A DNA stretch of 64,000 nucleotides from Echinometra lucunter (GCA_029962745.1 CM057162.1:12923387-12987386), one strand, 5' to 3'. Shown: positions 1 through 12,499, numbered from the stretch's first letter. The notes: generated from the letters alone by a model not told the origin. A program made the numbers and translations.

Positions 1-1767
1 CGCTGCTTGGCAAACAGGCAAAGGTTTGAAAATTCTTAACTTTCAGTTTTTTGTTGCAAAAAGTGTATCAGAGAAAGTTAATGTATTCTGTGCTTTGCAA
101 ATGATACCAACATGCCCCTGCACTTAAGATGAAAAAAAAAAATTTCAACTTATTGCTGTTGAAAATTTTTTAAAACAACTGTGGACAAATAGAAATATTC
201 ATTTTTGCATATTTCCTTTGTTTTGTTTTGTGTAGTATGTTTGTTTGTTTTGCTTGTTTTGCTTGTTTTTCTTTCTCTTTATTCAAGGATTTAATGTTTT
301 CCTCCACTGTTTGTAGAAGCAAAAAAACTGTGCATACAGTTGTCAGTAGATGGCAGCAAACAATATTATGCTATGGACACTTCCATTTTTTCTTCCAGTC
401 TACCTCTTTGATTCAAACAAACACAAATCCAAATATGAAGAGATGACCAACCAATGGAAGCAAAATTCATTTTCTTCACATTTATTCAAACTAGATTTCC
501 CCTTACATGTTACTGATGTATTATCTTTGTAAAATGTGAATGCAATGTTATTCTGAAGAAGTTTTTAGAATGCCTTGCTACACTTTATTTTCATTTTCAA
601 TTTTTTTTAATTTCATAATATATATGAGATGAAACCTACTTCTCTGTTAAAAAGTTGATAACAGAATGTTATTAACTACTAGTAATTTACTGGAGAAATA
701 TCTTACAATATTCTAATTCTGTGAACTGTTATTCTTTTATTGATTTTATTTCTCTTGTTTGTGTTTATTGTGTGTTAAAAATGTTTTCCAGTTTTAGATT
801 CCAGAGGAGGCACTTGACAAAAGTTGCAGTTACCTAAAATATTTCCGTGGTAGACCTTTAGAAAGAGAAATGTAGGAATACATATACATCACACAGAAAA
901 TGTTTTAATTTCTGTAATTGGCATCCAATGTTTAGCTTTACCATATTGTAATATATTGTAATATATCATTTGTAGTGTTTAGTAATTCTGTCAAAACTTG
1001 ACTTTGTTTTCTCCATCCCAAAGAGAACAAGTTGCACCTAATTTTGCACCTTATGCAGTAAAACTTGTAAGGACAAACAGACAATATATCTCTTTATTAT
1101 ATAGAACATAATTCAATTCCCTTCATCATACTGACACCAATTTAACCATGAAATTATGCATGTTCTTAGGGGCATAACACGTTTCCAACCCCCACAGGAG
1201 CACTGATATTAAAATCTGGATTAAAATCTGTGGGAAGCTCATTGTGCAAGAAAAAAGTTTGGAAGGGGCTCACATTGTCTTTGTTTTCCTCTTACCCCTC
1301 CCCCTCCCCACTTTTGTAGTAGCTACGCCATTGCATGCCTTCCTTCATTTCTCTTTCTCTCTTTCCCCTTTGCTTTTTTGACCCATTTGATGTAGAGTCC
1401 CTGCCCCCCCCCCTCCCTTTTCGCAGCTACGCCAGTGCATGTTAACCAAGTCTCACTGATTCAATTAACTCATCAGACCAAACTCACTACCCATGTAAAT
1501 TTCACCCCAACTATCAAACTCCCAACACTTTGTATGTTACAAAGATAGTGCTTCCATTATAATTGAGAGACAATCAAATTTATTCTCTCTATTAGGGAGT
1601 CACGTAGCATGGTATCGAAGTACCAGACATGTTTTTGATTTAATATTGAGATATAATTGATGTTATGGGCTGTTATTGGGTGATGATACAAGAAGATTAT
1701 TGAAATGGAGTATTCTTGATATACAGACTCTCTTCAAGCAGGGAATGGCAAAATGTGATGCGTCGGT
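1..1767. other. AT-rich intergenic or intronic DNA
   Basis: No supported gene. Short open frames near 228-532 are T-rich and lack exon signals. Two near-identical transposon right ends (AGCTACGCCATTG at 1321-1333 and AGCTACGCCAGTG at 1425-1437), each preceded by a C-rich tract, resemble the terminus of hAT-type elements of the CAGTGGCGTAGCT class. No matching left ends were found, so they are fragments. Confidence 0.6.
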
Positions 1768-2408
1768 CCACAGTCTAAAAACTAAAATGTTTAATCACCA
1801 TTTAGAAGGGTGGAGGAGTGAATACATTTTCAAAATGGTAGATTAACCCATTCGTGACAGAGGTCCACATTTTGTGGTTTGGCCTAATATCTTTTGATGC
1901 AAAGCCCTAAAAATCATACCAAATACATGAGCAGAAAGAGCTAAAAATTCTACACATACTGTCCCCATTTTGGTTGCGACAATATTCGTTGTTTGATGCT
2001 GAAAACTTTTAAAGGAAAATAAACATTAAAATCCTTAGATTGGCAATGTGATAGAAAGTTTAAAATCACCATTTTCCCCTGCAAATTGGCAACTTTTTGA
2101 CTTCTCATCATAATTTCTGTAAATTTATATTCATTTCAGATGCATGACGTTTTATAAGAAAAATGTAGCAATAAAATAAAAAAGTTGGTGTTGCCAATTT
2201 GAAGAACAAAAGCTGATCAAATGAAGCTTTAAATAATTCCTGTCACGAATGGGTTAACACTTTGAACATGCTGGATTCAACACTGTAAAGGTTAGAACCC
2301 AGCATATGTTGAATCCATCATGTTCAAAGTGTTAATCTAACATTTCGAAAATGTGGTCACTCCTCCACCCTTTTAAATGGTGATTCAACATTTCAGTATT
2401 TAGAGTGG
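1768..2408. mobile_element. Palindromic element interrupted by a TTAA MITE
   Basis: The flanks 1768-1842 and 2256-2408 form one long imperfect palindrome once the family I insert (1843-2257) is removed. The arms are about 115 bp each, with the centre near 2295. The left arm reads GATTAA, then the insert, then TTAACAC. The right arm, read in reverse complement, keeps the uninterrupted GATTAACAC. The superfamily of the outer palindrome is unknown. Confidence 0.75.
1843..2257 (+). mobile_element. TTAA MITE family I, copy A (piggyBac-type)
   Basis: This is a 415-bp non-coding element bounded by TTAA. Its inverted termini are CCCATTCGTGACAG and CTGTCACGAATGGG. TTAA duplication with ends starting in CCC is the signature of piggyBac-type elements. 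Six further copies lie at 8393-9310 (interrupted), 22442, 54386, 56986, 57839 and 60101. No transposase frame is present, so mobility would need a trans-acting enzyme. Confidence 0.85.
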
Positions 2409-2517
2409 AGTTTTTACCACGTTTCACTTTTTTTAACTGTCAAAGATCATGTGATTACTTACCTGAAAAGGTTCGAGAGTATACATGTGAAAAAACCTTC
2501 CCCCCCCCCCTCTCCAA

Positions 2518-3104
2518 TTCGTCGCTGAATTCACGAAGTGGCACAAACCCCCAAAATTGCGTCCAAAGTCAATTTTGAGTTATTTTCAGTTTTATCATTC
2601 TCTGGCCATGTCTTTCATTTCACACAATTTTAGAACCCAATTCTCTCTAATTAAAGAGATAATTAAAGTGCAAAAATGACAAGAGCCTGAAAATCTACTT
2701 TTTAAAAAATCTACAAACAGGCACAAGGGTGCGCGCCTTTATGCGCCATTGCGAGTGCTTGTGCCGGTTCGTGATATTTTTGGAGTGCACAAAATCATAC
2801 TTGCTTTCTACACAAAGTGCCACTTCATGGATTCTTCCTACGCTAAAGCAACATTTTCTACAAAACGACACCTGCGTTTGAAGCTTTACTGTGTTAAGAT
2901 TTGAACTTAGTTTGAGTATGATTCTACATGGAAGGCGAGTAGATACTTGGCTTTCTATCTGTGCTTGAATCATACAGCTTAACTTCATAACAAATGGCAA
3001 TGAGGTGTTGAAAAACAGATAAAATCTCCAGTCTCGTTTTACTCAAAAAAGTGATTTTCGCGCATCTGCGGTCGCGCGTGCCACTTCGTGAATTCAGTGA
3101 CGAA
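2518..3104. mobile_element. Non-autonomous element with 27-bp terminal inverted repeats
   Basis: The ends 2518-2544 and 3078-3104 are inverted repeats matching at 26 of 27 positions (core GAATTCACGAAGTGGCAC). The 587-bp element has no convincing coding frame. A 101-codon minus-strand frame (2695-3000) lies inside and is probably incidental. No clear target-site duplication was seen, so the superfamily is unassigned. Confidence 0.75.
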
Positions 3105-3620
3105 ATGATGATAGAAGATTATACATGCATCCAGTGAAATTACCACTTTTCTGGTTTTAATGATTTTAGGGTTAGTCATACAGCATTATACATAACTTAA
3201 TAATTATAAATAACAAATTTTGTTACAGTATGAGATCAAATTAAAGACTCACCAGTAACAAATATGAGTGCACTTTTATTAATTGATTTTCCAGCAACTG
3301 CTGGTAAAGACAAGCTAATATCAATATAAGCAATATCAATAATGATAAAATTCACTTTTTCTAATATTGATATGGGTAATTAGGTTTATACTACCATCAG
3401 TCTGTGAGCAACATTGATACTTTTTCTACACAGCCTAATTTGATTATTATCATATTTGATGATATGTGACCAGCTTTAGATCTAAAACCTCATTGTTGGA
3501 GTTCCTATTATGGCCTGATCATGCCCTCCGGGATGCCCTCATCTCTGTCTGATTTCAGCTTAATCGTTAAGAGTGACATTTTTGTCTGTCCTTGACACTA
3601 ATCATTCTCTGGATTCTAGT
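3105..3620. other. Unannotated AT-rich spacer
   Basis: Nothing recognisable was seen. There are no exon signals with a supporting frame and no strong inverted repeats. Confidence 0.5.
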
Positions 3621-4209
3621 TTAAAGGAGAATGCAACCCAGACATCAGTGTGCTTCCAGTGAGTGAAGAAGAACAAAAATAGTTAACAGTGAAAGTTTGA
3701 GCAAAATCGGACAATCTGTTCAAGAGTTATGAATTTTGAAAGTTTAAATAAATCCTTATTATGGGGATCCTTGGGTTGGCAACTTTGCCAGCATCTGTGA
3801 TGTCATCGTGGACAACTCTCCTTTCATTTTGTACACAGAATTCAACAGTTTCTTTATTTTAAAAAAAAATACAAATTTGTTTGATTTACTGTTTGAGTAT
3901 GACATGGCTACATCAATTCTGCAAGCATTTTGAGAAGAATTATGTTGATTTCTGACTTGGAATTTCATATAAATCAATTTTTTTGAAAATTTATGTACAA
4001 AGTGAATGGAGAGTTGTCCACGATGACATCACAGATGCTGGCAAAGTTGACAACTCAAGGATCCCACTAATAGGGATTTACTGAAACTTTCAAAATTCAT
4101 AACTCTTGAACAGATAGTCTTGATTTTGCTCAAATTTTCACTGTTTACTCTTCTTGGTCATCTCCATTCACTAAGAGCACACTGATGCCTGGGTTGCATT
4201 CTCCTTTAA
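3621..4209 (+). mobile_element. TTAA MITE family II, copy 1
   Basis: Bounded by TTAA on both sides, with inverted ends AGGAGAATGCAACC and GGTTGCATTCTCCT. The two halves form long imperfect inverted repeats. Each half carries a GTTGGCAACTTTGCC-like or related segment near a GATGTCATC-type motif and a segment like TTCATTTTGTACACAGAATT. Copies 2 and 3 are at 41465-42047 and 59052-59653. The 72-codon frame inside is not a gene. Confidence 0.85.
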
Positions 4210-4465
4210 GTTGACAACCTGGACAACCATATTTTATTGAACTTCAGCTCTCTCAATGATATGCCCTTCACACTGTAACATAAGATACATGTAACTCAGC
4301 ATATTTCATTATTCTTTTAATAATACAGGCCTTCAAGCTTCCAAAATTTGTTACATGTCCATGACATGTGTCGAATCAGGCTAATTTCTTTTTTAGTTTT
4401 TAGATTTGATAAGAAGGTTTAAGCATAGTCTTTATGAATCATATAGATCTGTATAATATTCCTTC

Positions 4466-5258
4466 CTATAGACCAATTTCACAACGCAAGAGGGCAGCAG
4501 ACTGTTCGACACAGATCGACATACGGCGGTGGGCGCTCCAACTTTTATAGTACACAAGTCAATGGCGCATTATGTACATTCGTTCGATTTTTTGCCTATT
4601 TTGACCTATATGCAGATTTCTTTTAATATTTGCAATGAGAAATTGTCAGGGAAGTTCAGGTCGCAGCTGTGCGGTGCTTGAATGCCACAAGAATTGGAGA
4701 ATGTTTAACAATTGGAAGCTAACTGAGTGCGAAATTCACTCGCTTTTGACTCATGAAGCCTGTTTGTATGAGAAGCCGTACTCCCTACACAGGTTTCCAT
4801 AAGCAATGCGAAGGAATCCGTCGCCAGTGGGTAAAAATATCAACAGAAAGGACTTTGAAGTCAAGAAACATTATCATTATGTACTTTGGCGTAAAATTTA
4901 ATGAGTGAAAACATGACTTTGTAAACAGGGTAAGACTGAGGGCTCCCGTTTACTACGGCTTCTATGCTGCAATCGAACTTATACTGACAAAACTAAGTTG
5001 AAAAACTATCGAAAGTACAAAAATACATCATACCTTCATCTGTCAGATATGGCCATTGTCTTACCTCACGTACCCATGTATCCATGCTTTATTTTATTGA
5101 TCTAGAATAAAGTAAATGGAACAATATTAGGGCATATCTCATATCTTACATTCATTTTGTACACAGAGCCAATCACGGTCAGCGCGCTTGCCCACCGCAG
5201 CAATTGCGTTGCCGATAGAGGGCCAAATACATAAACTGGAGGTGAAATTGGTCTATAG
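4466..5258. mobile_element. 793-bp element with CTATAGACCAATTTCAC termini
   Basis: The ends CTATAGACCAATTTCAC (4466-4482) and GTGAAATTGGTCTATAG (5242-5258) are perfect 17-bp inverted repeats. The TA inside the termini would suit a TA-targeting (Tc1/mariner-like) element. The interior is non-coding and moderately CpG-containing. Confidence 0.7.
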
Positions 5259-5366
5259 GATTGTTGTTGTATTCTTTCAAATTCACCCATGAGGATTGCA
5301 AGAGATGTCTGCCCCTTCCACTTTTATTGATGACATCATAGCCATAATCAGATATATTCTAAGAGC

Positions 5367-5868
5367 TTAAAGGCATTGGCTAACTTTGTGAGTAGCTGAT
5401 TTAAAAAATTCTCAAACTAAGATGAAATTTGTGTATGAGTACTTGTATTTGTACTCAAAAACCCTGAAACCAACCATAATTTGAAATGAAAAAGTGTAAG
5501 TGAGACGCAAACGGCGATTTTATTATCCTTCGTCTCACGAGACAATCACTATTAGAGCACCACTTTGCTCGAATTTGAAAATGCCGTTATGTGCCTCCCT
5601 CCGCGTGATACGCCAATACACACAGTACGGTAAGGTGAGTCATACGCGCATGCGCACTCCTTATGTCTATTCTGTGCAACCGACCCTCGTATATTTTTCA
5701 AACATTGGTTCACATTTTTGATATTTAAAAATACTTCCTGTGGATATTATACTTTGAAACTTTCAGACTGGTATTTTTACACTATATATAACCCTTATGT
5801 TTATCCCATTTTCAAGTAACAAAACAAGATTTTTTTAAAATCATAACAATGTTAACCAATGTCTTTAA
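5367..5868 (+). mobile_element. TTAA MITE family III, copy 1
   Basis: Flanked by TTAA, with ends AGGCATTGGCTAAC and GTTAACCAATGTCT. The interior carries a CpG-rich stretch around 5590-5690 that is shared with copies 2 (8411-8903) and 3 (35859-36341). Apparent frames through it (5500-5721) recur in the other copies only as repeat translation. Confidence 0.85.
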
Positions 5869-6016
5869 ACTTAGTATCGATGAATTAGCATGTTGTATTC
5901 CTTAATTTTTCATAAACTTATGGTCAGTCTAATTGAGAGACAACTGTGTATTATAATCCTACCTGGAAATTAAATCTTCAGTGGGTTTTAAATCTGCAAT
6001 CAAGTGATAAGAATGA

Positions 6017-6109
6017 TTAACCCATTGAGCATGATTTGATTTCAGTATAACACACATTTTCCATAGGCCCTAGCCCGAGTGATCTCGGGCTTAACGTTTA
6101 TTGGGTTAA
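6017..6109. mobile_element. 93-bp TTAA-bounded mini-element with central hairpin
   Basis: TTAA precedes CCCATT at 6017 and follows TTGGG at 6106-6109. The centre is a perfect 8-bp stem, AGCCCGAG / CTCGGGCT (6072-6091), with a TGAT loop. It may be an internally deleted TTAA element. Confidence 0.4.
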
Positions 6110-6401
6110 ATAAACAAGGATGATGTGCTGAGGTGGTCTTTGTGGTGTAAAAAGGCTTGACCTGATGCTTTTGGGTGTGCACATATTCGATAAGAATGTG
6201 GTTTTTTTTCCCAGGTGCTAAGCTACAAAGGCTGATGAAAAAGTGATTCATTACTGGTTTAATGAATAAAGAGCTTAGCAGCTAATTACAGGAATAGAAA
6301 TGTCATCCTAAAATTGGAAGTAGGAGTCTGTTCTTAATGATGCACCCCACCAACACCCCACCAACACCCCTCATCAGAAATCACTAACATCTTCTCTTTT
6401 T

Positions 6402-6665
6402 TTCATCATCATCACTACCATCATCATCAGTTTCATCATTATCATCATCAATGCTATCACTATTATCTTCTTCTTCATCATCACCATCATTACCACCACC
6501 ACCATCATTATTATCATCATCGTCATCGTCGTTATCATCATCGTCGTTATCATCATCGCCGCCACCACCACCACCACTACCACCACCACTACCACCACCA
6601 CCACCACCACCATCATCACCACCCCACCCTCACCATCAAATTCAACAACATCATCATTATCATCT
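6402..6665. repeat. (TCA/CCA)n microsatellite
   Basis: About 260 bp of interrupted TCATCA and CCACCA triplets. The frames on both strands are low-complexity Ser/Pro or Val/Met runs and are not genes. Confidence 0.95.
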
Positions 6666-6731
6666 TGACAATAATCATAGCTGTCTTCAGCATTGCTAAA
6701 TCTGAGCACTTGCAGAAATTAGACTAGTACT

Positions 6732-7053
6732 CCGTTTTCACACGAGTGCAGAATGTGTCATTGGAATTACGATTCTAGTGATGCATCATTAGAATCGTAA
6801 TTCTATTGACGCATTTTGACCGTGTGAATGCAGCAGAGTGTAATTTGAATTGCGCAATTCAAATGATGGTCTGCAGGTATTTTCCAGTGACGATTCTCCA
6901 CTGATGGACCTCCAAATGGTGTTTGTTTTCGCTCTAAAATACAAAACCGTGGAATCTGTGAAGCCTTTCTCAGTCGTGTGTACGGACAATGATTCTAATA
7001 GCATAATTGCAATTCACCTTTGCATTTAAGTTTCTTGGCTCATGTGAAAACGG
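6732..7053. mobile_element. 322-bp DNA element with CCGTTTTCACACGAG-type ends
   Basis: The terminal inverted repeats are CCGTTTTCACACGAG (6732-6746) and CTCATGTGAAAACGG (7039-7053). Inside, 6764-6803 is a 40-bp near-perfect palindrome centred on ATGCAT. It is non-coding; no clear target-site duplication was identified. Confidence 0.7.
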
Positions 7054-7470
7054 TCCAGGACACTTCCTTATGGAAAGCATCCCTTATCTTTCCCTTCTCC
7101 ACTTTCCCTGTCAAATTTCATCACCCGCTGCAAGTGATATTTGTAAGGGTCAGTTGTTGGAAACTTTCCAGGGTATCTCTTGCCTCAGATAACTGAAGAT
7201 GAAGAAAGGTTAATGGGCCACGCACTGGGAGAAATATTTGGCATACAGGTCAAATTTACGCAAACCTACATTTATTAAGTTTCCAGCCTGGATTATGATT
7301 TTACATACATTTGCTGTGTTTGATAGGGAGCTTTGTAGGCCTGTATGCCTATTTTACAGACTATTGTAATTATAACAGAATACCCCAAATTTACATGTAT
7401 TTCAAAATGTGTGATTGCAAAAAAGTTTCTTTGAATGAGAGAAGAATGGAAGGAAGACATAAGTGAAAGA

Positions 7471-7584
7471 TGATGATGATAAAGAGGATGATGATGATGA
7501 AGAGGATGATGATGATGATGATAAATGAAGGAGATTAGAATAAAGTCAAGGAAACTAATGGTAAAGAGAGAGAGAGAGAGAGAA
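7471..7584. repeat. (GAT)n and (GA)n microsatellites
   Basis: GATGAT repeats at 7471-7524 and a short GA run at 7567-7584. The overlapping minus-strand frame with His runs is low-complexity translation. Confidence 0.9.
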
Positions 7585-8392
7585 AGCATCAGCTTAGGGA
7601 TGATAAAATGTGTTGGAAAGAAAAAGGAGAAAGCTTTCTAAAAATCATTGCAAAAATGTTGAACCTTTTCATTTCTTTTTCATCTTTCCATGCATTAGGC
7701 GCAGGATTATCAACTAAGATATTTGGACCAGCATAAAATAAGGATGGATTTTCAATCAAGGTAAGAGACAATGACACTTCTCTGTTGATGATACAAGGTA
7801 TAATGATACGATTCACCCACTATCATTCACTTGCACACACTCGCCACCGAGTAACTTTTCACATTGTTCATGAAGTCATTCAGTCATTAAAATTGTGGGA
7901 GCCGATTGATACGAGAGTCAGTAAAGATATGGGAACTTTTCCATTCGCACACAAGTTATATGAAGTACAGGTACATGATATATTGCACGGAACGCAGTAG
8001 AGTTATACGACATATACGACGCTTGACGTACAGTGTTAGGTGCATTCACACACTCATTTTTTTCACTTATACATCAGAGACCTATAAAAGTCTTGCATAA
8101 TTATGTGTGAATGGGGGTTAGATTGCAACTACCATATATATATTTGTAAGACTTTGACAGGAACTCCAAACATCTAGATTGGGGTCAAAGGTCAAATAAC
8201 AGGAATGATTTTGATTTTTGAGGAATGACTTACTGAAACTGTAGAAGTGTAAAGTGCTAGATTTTGTGAGAATGTATTCATTCGTATTCGGCTCGTCTGG
8301 AATCGAGATGGGTTGTATTACATATATGTAATAGTCTGCAAGGAATACATGTCTGGCGGTAGTCTGAAGAGAATTAACTCCATGTATTAAAG

Positions 8393-9310
8393 TGAACCCA
8401 TTCATAATAATTAAAGGCATTGGCTAACATTGTTATGATTTTAAAAAAATCTTGTTTTGTTATTTGAAAATGGGATAAACATAAGGGTTATAGTGTAAAA
8501 ATACCAGTCTGAAAGCTTCAAAGTATAATATCCACAGGAAGTATTTTTAAATATTAAAAATATGAGCCAATGTTTGAAAAATATATACGAGGGTCGGTTG
8601 CCCAGAATAGACATAAGGAGTGCGCATGCGTGTATGACTCACCTTACCGTACTGTGTGTATTGGCGTATCACGCTGCGGGAGGCACATAACGGCATTTTC
8701 AAATTCAAGCAAAGTGGTCCTCTTAGTGATTGTCTTGTGAGACGAAGGATAATAAAATCGCCGTCTAACTTACACTTTTTCATTCCAAATTATGGTTGGT
8801 TTCAGGGTTTTTTGAGTACAAATACAAGTACTCATACACATGTTTCATCTTAGTTTGAGAATTTTTTAAATCAGCTACTCACAAAGTTAGCCAATGCCTT
8901 TAAGGTCTATACTGTGTAGTTTCATTTAATAACTTCTGATGCAGAGCCCTAAACCTAAGTATCATACCAAAAACATAAGCCAAACGAGCAAAATTCTGCA
9001 CATACTATGCCCAATTTGGTTCCATGTTAGTATCTGTTGTTTGATGCTTAAAATTCTTTAAAGGAAATTAAGCACTATGATCCTGAAGATGGTAATGCAA
9101 TAGAAAGTTGCAAATCACCGTCTTTCCATGCAATTTGGCAACTTTCTTACTTCTCTGCAAACTTTCTTTGAATTGAATTTATTTCAGTTGCATAATCTTT
9201 TATAAGATAATTGCAGCAACAACAAAAAAAGATACAGATGTTGCCAATTTGAAGAAGAAAAACTGATCAAATAAGAGTTCACATGATAATTTTTGTTATG
9301 AATGGGTTAA
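8393..9310 (+). mobile_element. TTAA MITE family I, copy B, interrupted
   Basis: The left end is TGAACCCATTC (8393-8403). The homology resumes immediately after a family III insertion (8411-8903) and runs to ATGGGTTAA ending at 9310. It is the most diverged of the seven family I copies, suggesting it is old and later served as a target. Confidence 0.7.
8411..8903 (-). mobile_element. TTAA MITE family III, copy 2
   Basis: Ends AGGCATTGGCTAAC and GTTAGCCAATGCCT, with TTAA on both sides, in opposite orientation to copy 1. It sits inside family I copy B. The 78-codon minus frame (8547-8783) matches the frame read through copy 1, so it is repeat-derived. Confidence 0.85.
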
Positions 9311-9534
9311 CACATGTATGTTCATGTTCTTTTCTCTCGTTAGAGCAGACAATGATGCTAAGAGGGTAGATTGTTAGAGACTACGTGTATGTAAATCTGT
9401 TTGAGAAGATAGATTTTCATATCATGCATTTTCAGGCATTAAAAATCAAAGCGTCTTGAGGTTTCTTAACAACATGTTGATATCCACATATTCAGATCAG
9501 TCACATATTTTTTACAAGAGAGATGGAAAAGGGG

Positions 9535-9537
9535 AGA

Positions 9538-9580
<43 letters not shown>
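9535..9580. repeat. (GA)n microsatellite
   Basis: An almost uninterrupted GA dinucleotide run. Confidence 0.95.
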
Positions 9581-9587
<7 letters not shown>

Positions 9588-10900
9588 ATAGTATAAGAGA
9601 AGAGGGAATATGAGAGGTAAGAGGTGAAATAAGGAATTAAGAGAGGGCATTATTTTTTTACTGTAATTAGGATTGTATTAGGAGAGATAGAAAGCAAAGA
9701 AAAGAGAATTAAGATCTTGAAGAATGGAAAATAATGAGTCATCTGAGACATTTTACCCTCTCTGCTATATAAAAGTTCAATATTTTATTTTTGAAATGGG
9801 ATTTGTCTGCATTTTGAACTACCTGTACTGGGAGTAATATTTAGGGAGTGCTTGGGAGAAAGGAAGGGGCAGTTTTCCTGACTCGATTACTGAGCTGTTC
9901 CATCAAATATCCTTAGCAGGTCATCTTAGCTCCTTAGGCCAAGGATGTACGCAAGTCCAGGGTCAATCCACAAGATGGTTTGATATCAAGTTTGTTTAAT
10001 CCTTACACTGCTACTTTTTTTGTATCCATTAAAAGCAAGTACGCCCTGTACAAAAGTTTAAAACTATAATATACACTATAGCTACCCCTGCCCCTCAAAA
10101 GGAATTAGAGTAAAAGCACAAGCCTTACAGTGGTGGTATAGAGTATAAATTCTTTAAAATGGGCACTACCAGTGGCGTTATGAGCAAAAATTTGCGGGGG
10201 GGGGGGTAGGGCAGAAAAGTATAACTTACAAAAATGTAAGGAAAAAAACCCCTGTAAAATTGCCATTTCAGCAACATTGGTAAATCACTGGTATCAAATT
10301 CAATATAAATCATGTTAGGATCTATTGGTTTAGATTTACATTCCTGGATTTTAAAAAAGGTGTGTTTTCGGGATAGAAGGTTAGTTAGTCTTGCTTTGAA
10401 AATACAATTGATCAATGGTACATGTATTTCAATTTATAAGAGCTTATTAGTTCCGTAATATATGACCTTATGACTAATTATTTTGCAATGTGCTTTTTAG
10501 TTTTTCAACCTGCAAACTACAGAAATGAAATTTGCTTTTCTGTTATCCTAGTGCTGTTTTTGTCTGTCATCCCAAAGTAATGAGGCAAAAATTTCAGGAC
10601 CCCTCGTGTGTCTGCGAACAAATTTGTAATGTCAACATCAGGAAAGGAAATTAATTCTGCGTTTCTATGGCAACCAGCCGGTATCTACAGACCAGAGTCA
10701 TACCTCATGGAAGATTAAACTCTCTTAAAGCTAGTTAAACTTATGAGACAGATTTGTATTATTTCGCTATTTGCTCATTTATTGTTCATTAATTATCATT
10801 GTGTACTTATTCATTTTTCTAATCTTTTTGTATTTCTTCATTTTTTATTGCATTCATCTACAGTATACGATCAGTTATCAATTTCTTCATTTCTTCATTT
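9581..10900. other. Unannotated spacer
   Basis: AT-rich with purine-rich tracts. A motif at 10163 (CCAGTGGCGTTATGAGC) followed by a G run (10196-10207) resembles the start of a hAT-type element, but no partner end was found. No gene is supported. Confidence 0.5.
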
Positions 10901-10957
10901 ATTCATTTCTTCATTCATTCATTCATTCATTCATTCATTCATTCATTCATTCATTCT
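10900..10957. repeat. (ATTC)n microsatellite
   Basis: A tetranucleotide run. Its translation gives Ser/Phe/Ile/His-rich frames on the plus strand that are not genes. Confidence 0.95.
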
Positions 10958-11685
10958 TTCATCTATTCACTGTTCAGTTTTTCTGGAGCTATTAAATCTT
11001 CAGAGCTCAAAAGCTCACTTTTTATTTATAAATTTCTATGATTATTTTGTATGACTGTGTAGCCTATTTCAAGGGCAAAATTGTGACTTTAAACCTTAAA
11101 CCTTGTACATAATATAACAGGCATTTGAAAGAGCCTTGTATAACTGATTAAATTTCAGTTCTAGGCTTATCTCTCTTCAAAATCAAGCAAATACATTTCA
11201 ACTTTTGTGGGTGTGATTTGATTCGGTGAATCACCAATAAAGTTAGGAGTCTGGTCTTTCCTGCCCCTGTCTGCCCTCGTAACAAGTTCAAATTCTCATA
11301 CATGTACATGGACCCTGTTCTCCTCCTGTTAAAACAGTGAGGGCTTCTTTTATTAAAGCAAGCTTTCTTCATCCCCTATTGCATGGACCAAGAAAAAGGA
11401 ATCCTAAGTTAATGTTTTATAGCAAAGAACATGCAGTTCATGTCATCAAGTTTTATATTTCCCCCTATCCACAAGTAATTTTCCATTCACATACTAGCGT
11501 GCACCAGCCAGGCATGCCCAGAACAAATTGCACTACATTATTTTACTGTTTGTTTCTTATTAATATTTACTCAAACTTTTCTTCATTTCTCTTTCAAATC
11601 ACACAATCACACCCCCCCCCCAAAAAAAAAGAATAATAATAAAAGGCTCTCTGAAAAAAAGCAAGAGTGATGAGAAACTATTGAT

Positions 11686-12034
11686 TACACACTAAGAAAA
11701 AAAGGTGCAATCTTGCACCCTTCAAATGCAACACTGGGAGCACCTTTTAGCGTGCAAATTTGCACCTTTTACAAGCTTTTTGCACCTTTAAAGGTGCAAT
11801 TAGCGGCATTTTGCACCCTAAAGGGTGCACAAATTTGCACCTTTTTATACGCAAAAATCTCTGCACCCTAAAAGGTGCAAAGTTGCTCCTTTTAGGGTGC
11901 AAACGGGCATTTCAGGGTGCAAACAAGAACAAAAAGGTGCATTTTTTTCACCTTTTTTCATCCGGGGTGTAAGATTGCACCCAAAAAGGTGCAGCCAGTG
12001 TTGCATTTAGGGTGCAATTTTTTCTTAGTGTGTA
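11686..12034. mobile_element. TA-flanked MITE built of GGTGCAA motifs, copy 1
   Basis: TA precedes CACACTAAGAAAAA and follows TTTTTCTTAGTGTG. The interior is a dense run of the motif GGTGCAA(A) and its complement TTGCACC in both orientations. TA flanks suggest a mariner-type element. Copy 2 at 41404-42342 is interrupted by a family II element. Confidence 0.8.
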
Positions 12035-12169
12035 GTTGTACTTAATTTTGATTAATCAATTGTCAAGGTGAATAAAGATGCCTTTTTGAGGGTTCTACAG
12101 GTTTTTTTTCCCCACAAGATTGTTTGTATTTTAGCGTATGAACAGGTCATTAATTCAAGTCATAGACTG

Positions 12170-12385
12170 CCAGTCAGTGCGCCACGCGTATGCTAATAAG
12201 GCGAACCTGCCGAATTTATTCAGAATCCCGTTTGGCTCGGAAACTCGAAAACGGCGTCTCGCCAATCGCGGGATATGACGAGGGATTTGCACTGCAGTCT
12301 TTTCGATCGTAGAGGGCTAAAGGGGGACGACAAACATGGAAGAAAGCTATCGTACGTGAATCTGGAGATTTCAACCTTTATTTTG
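12170..12385 (+). promoter_or_regulatory. CpG-richer block: possible promoter and first exon
   Basis: CpG density is clearly above the surroundings (for example GCGCCACGCG, TCGCCAATCGCGGG). An inverted CCAAT-like motif is within, and the block ends at a donor-like TTTTG|GTAGGT at 12385/12386. The only ATG (12338 region) gives a seven-codon frame ending in TGA, so any exon would be largely untranslated. Its neighbour at 13655 has a strong acceptor. The transcription start is not determinable from sequence alone. Confidence 0.35.
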
Positions 12386-12499
12386 GTAGGTAATTTGTCA
12401 TATTTTGTTGCAATTTTATGTCTTAACTACTTCCTTGTATTTTGATCACTTTCTGATCGAATCGTTTGCTTGATTTTGCACCTATTTGATCCATTTTGG

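Noticed and set aside
6374..6709. Val/Met- and Ser/Pro-rich frames on both strands
   Set aside because: Trinucleotide microsatellite translations with no unique sequence.
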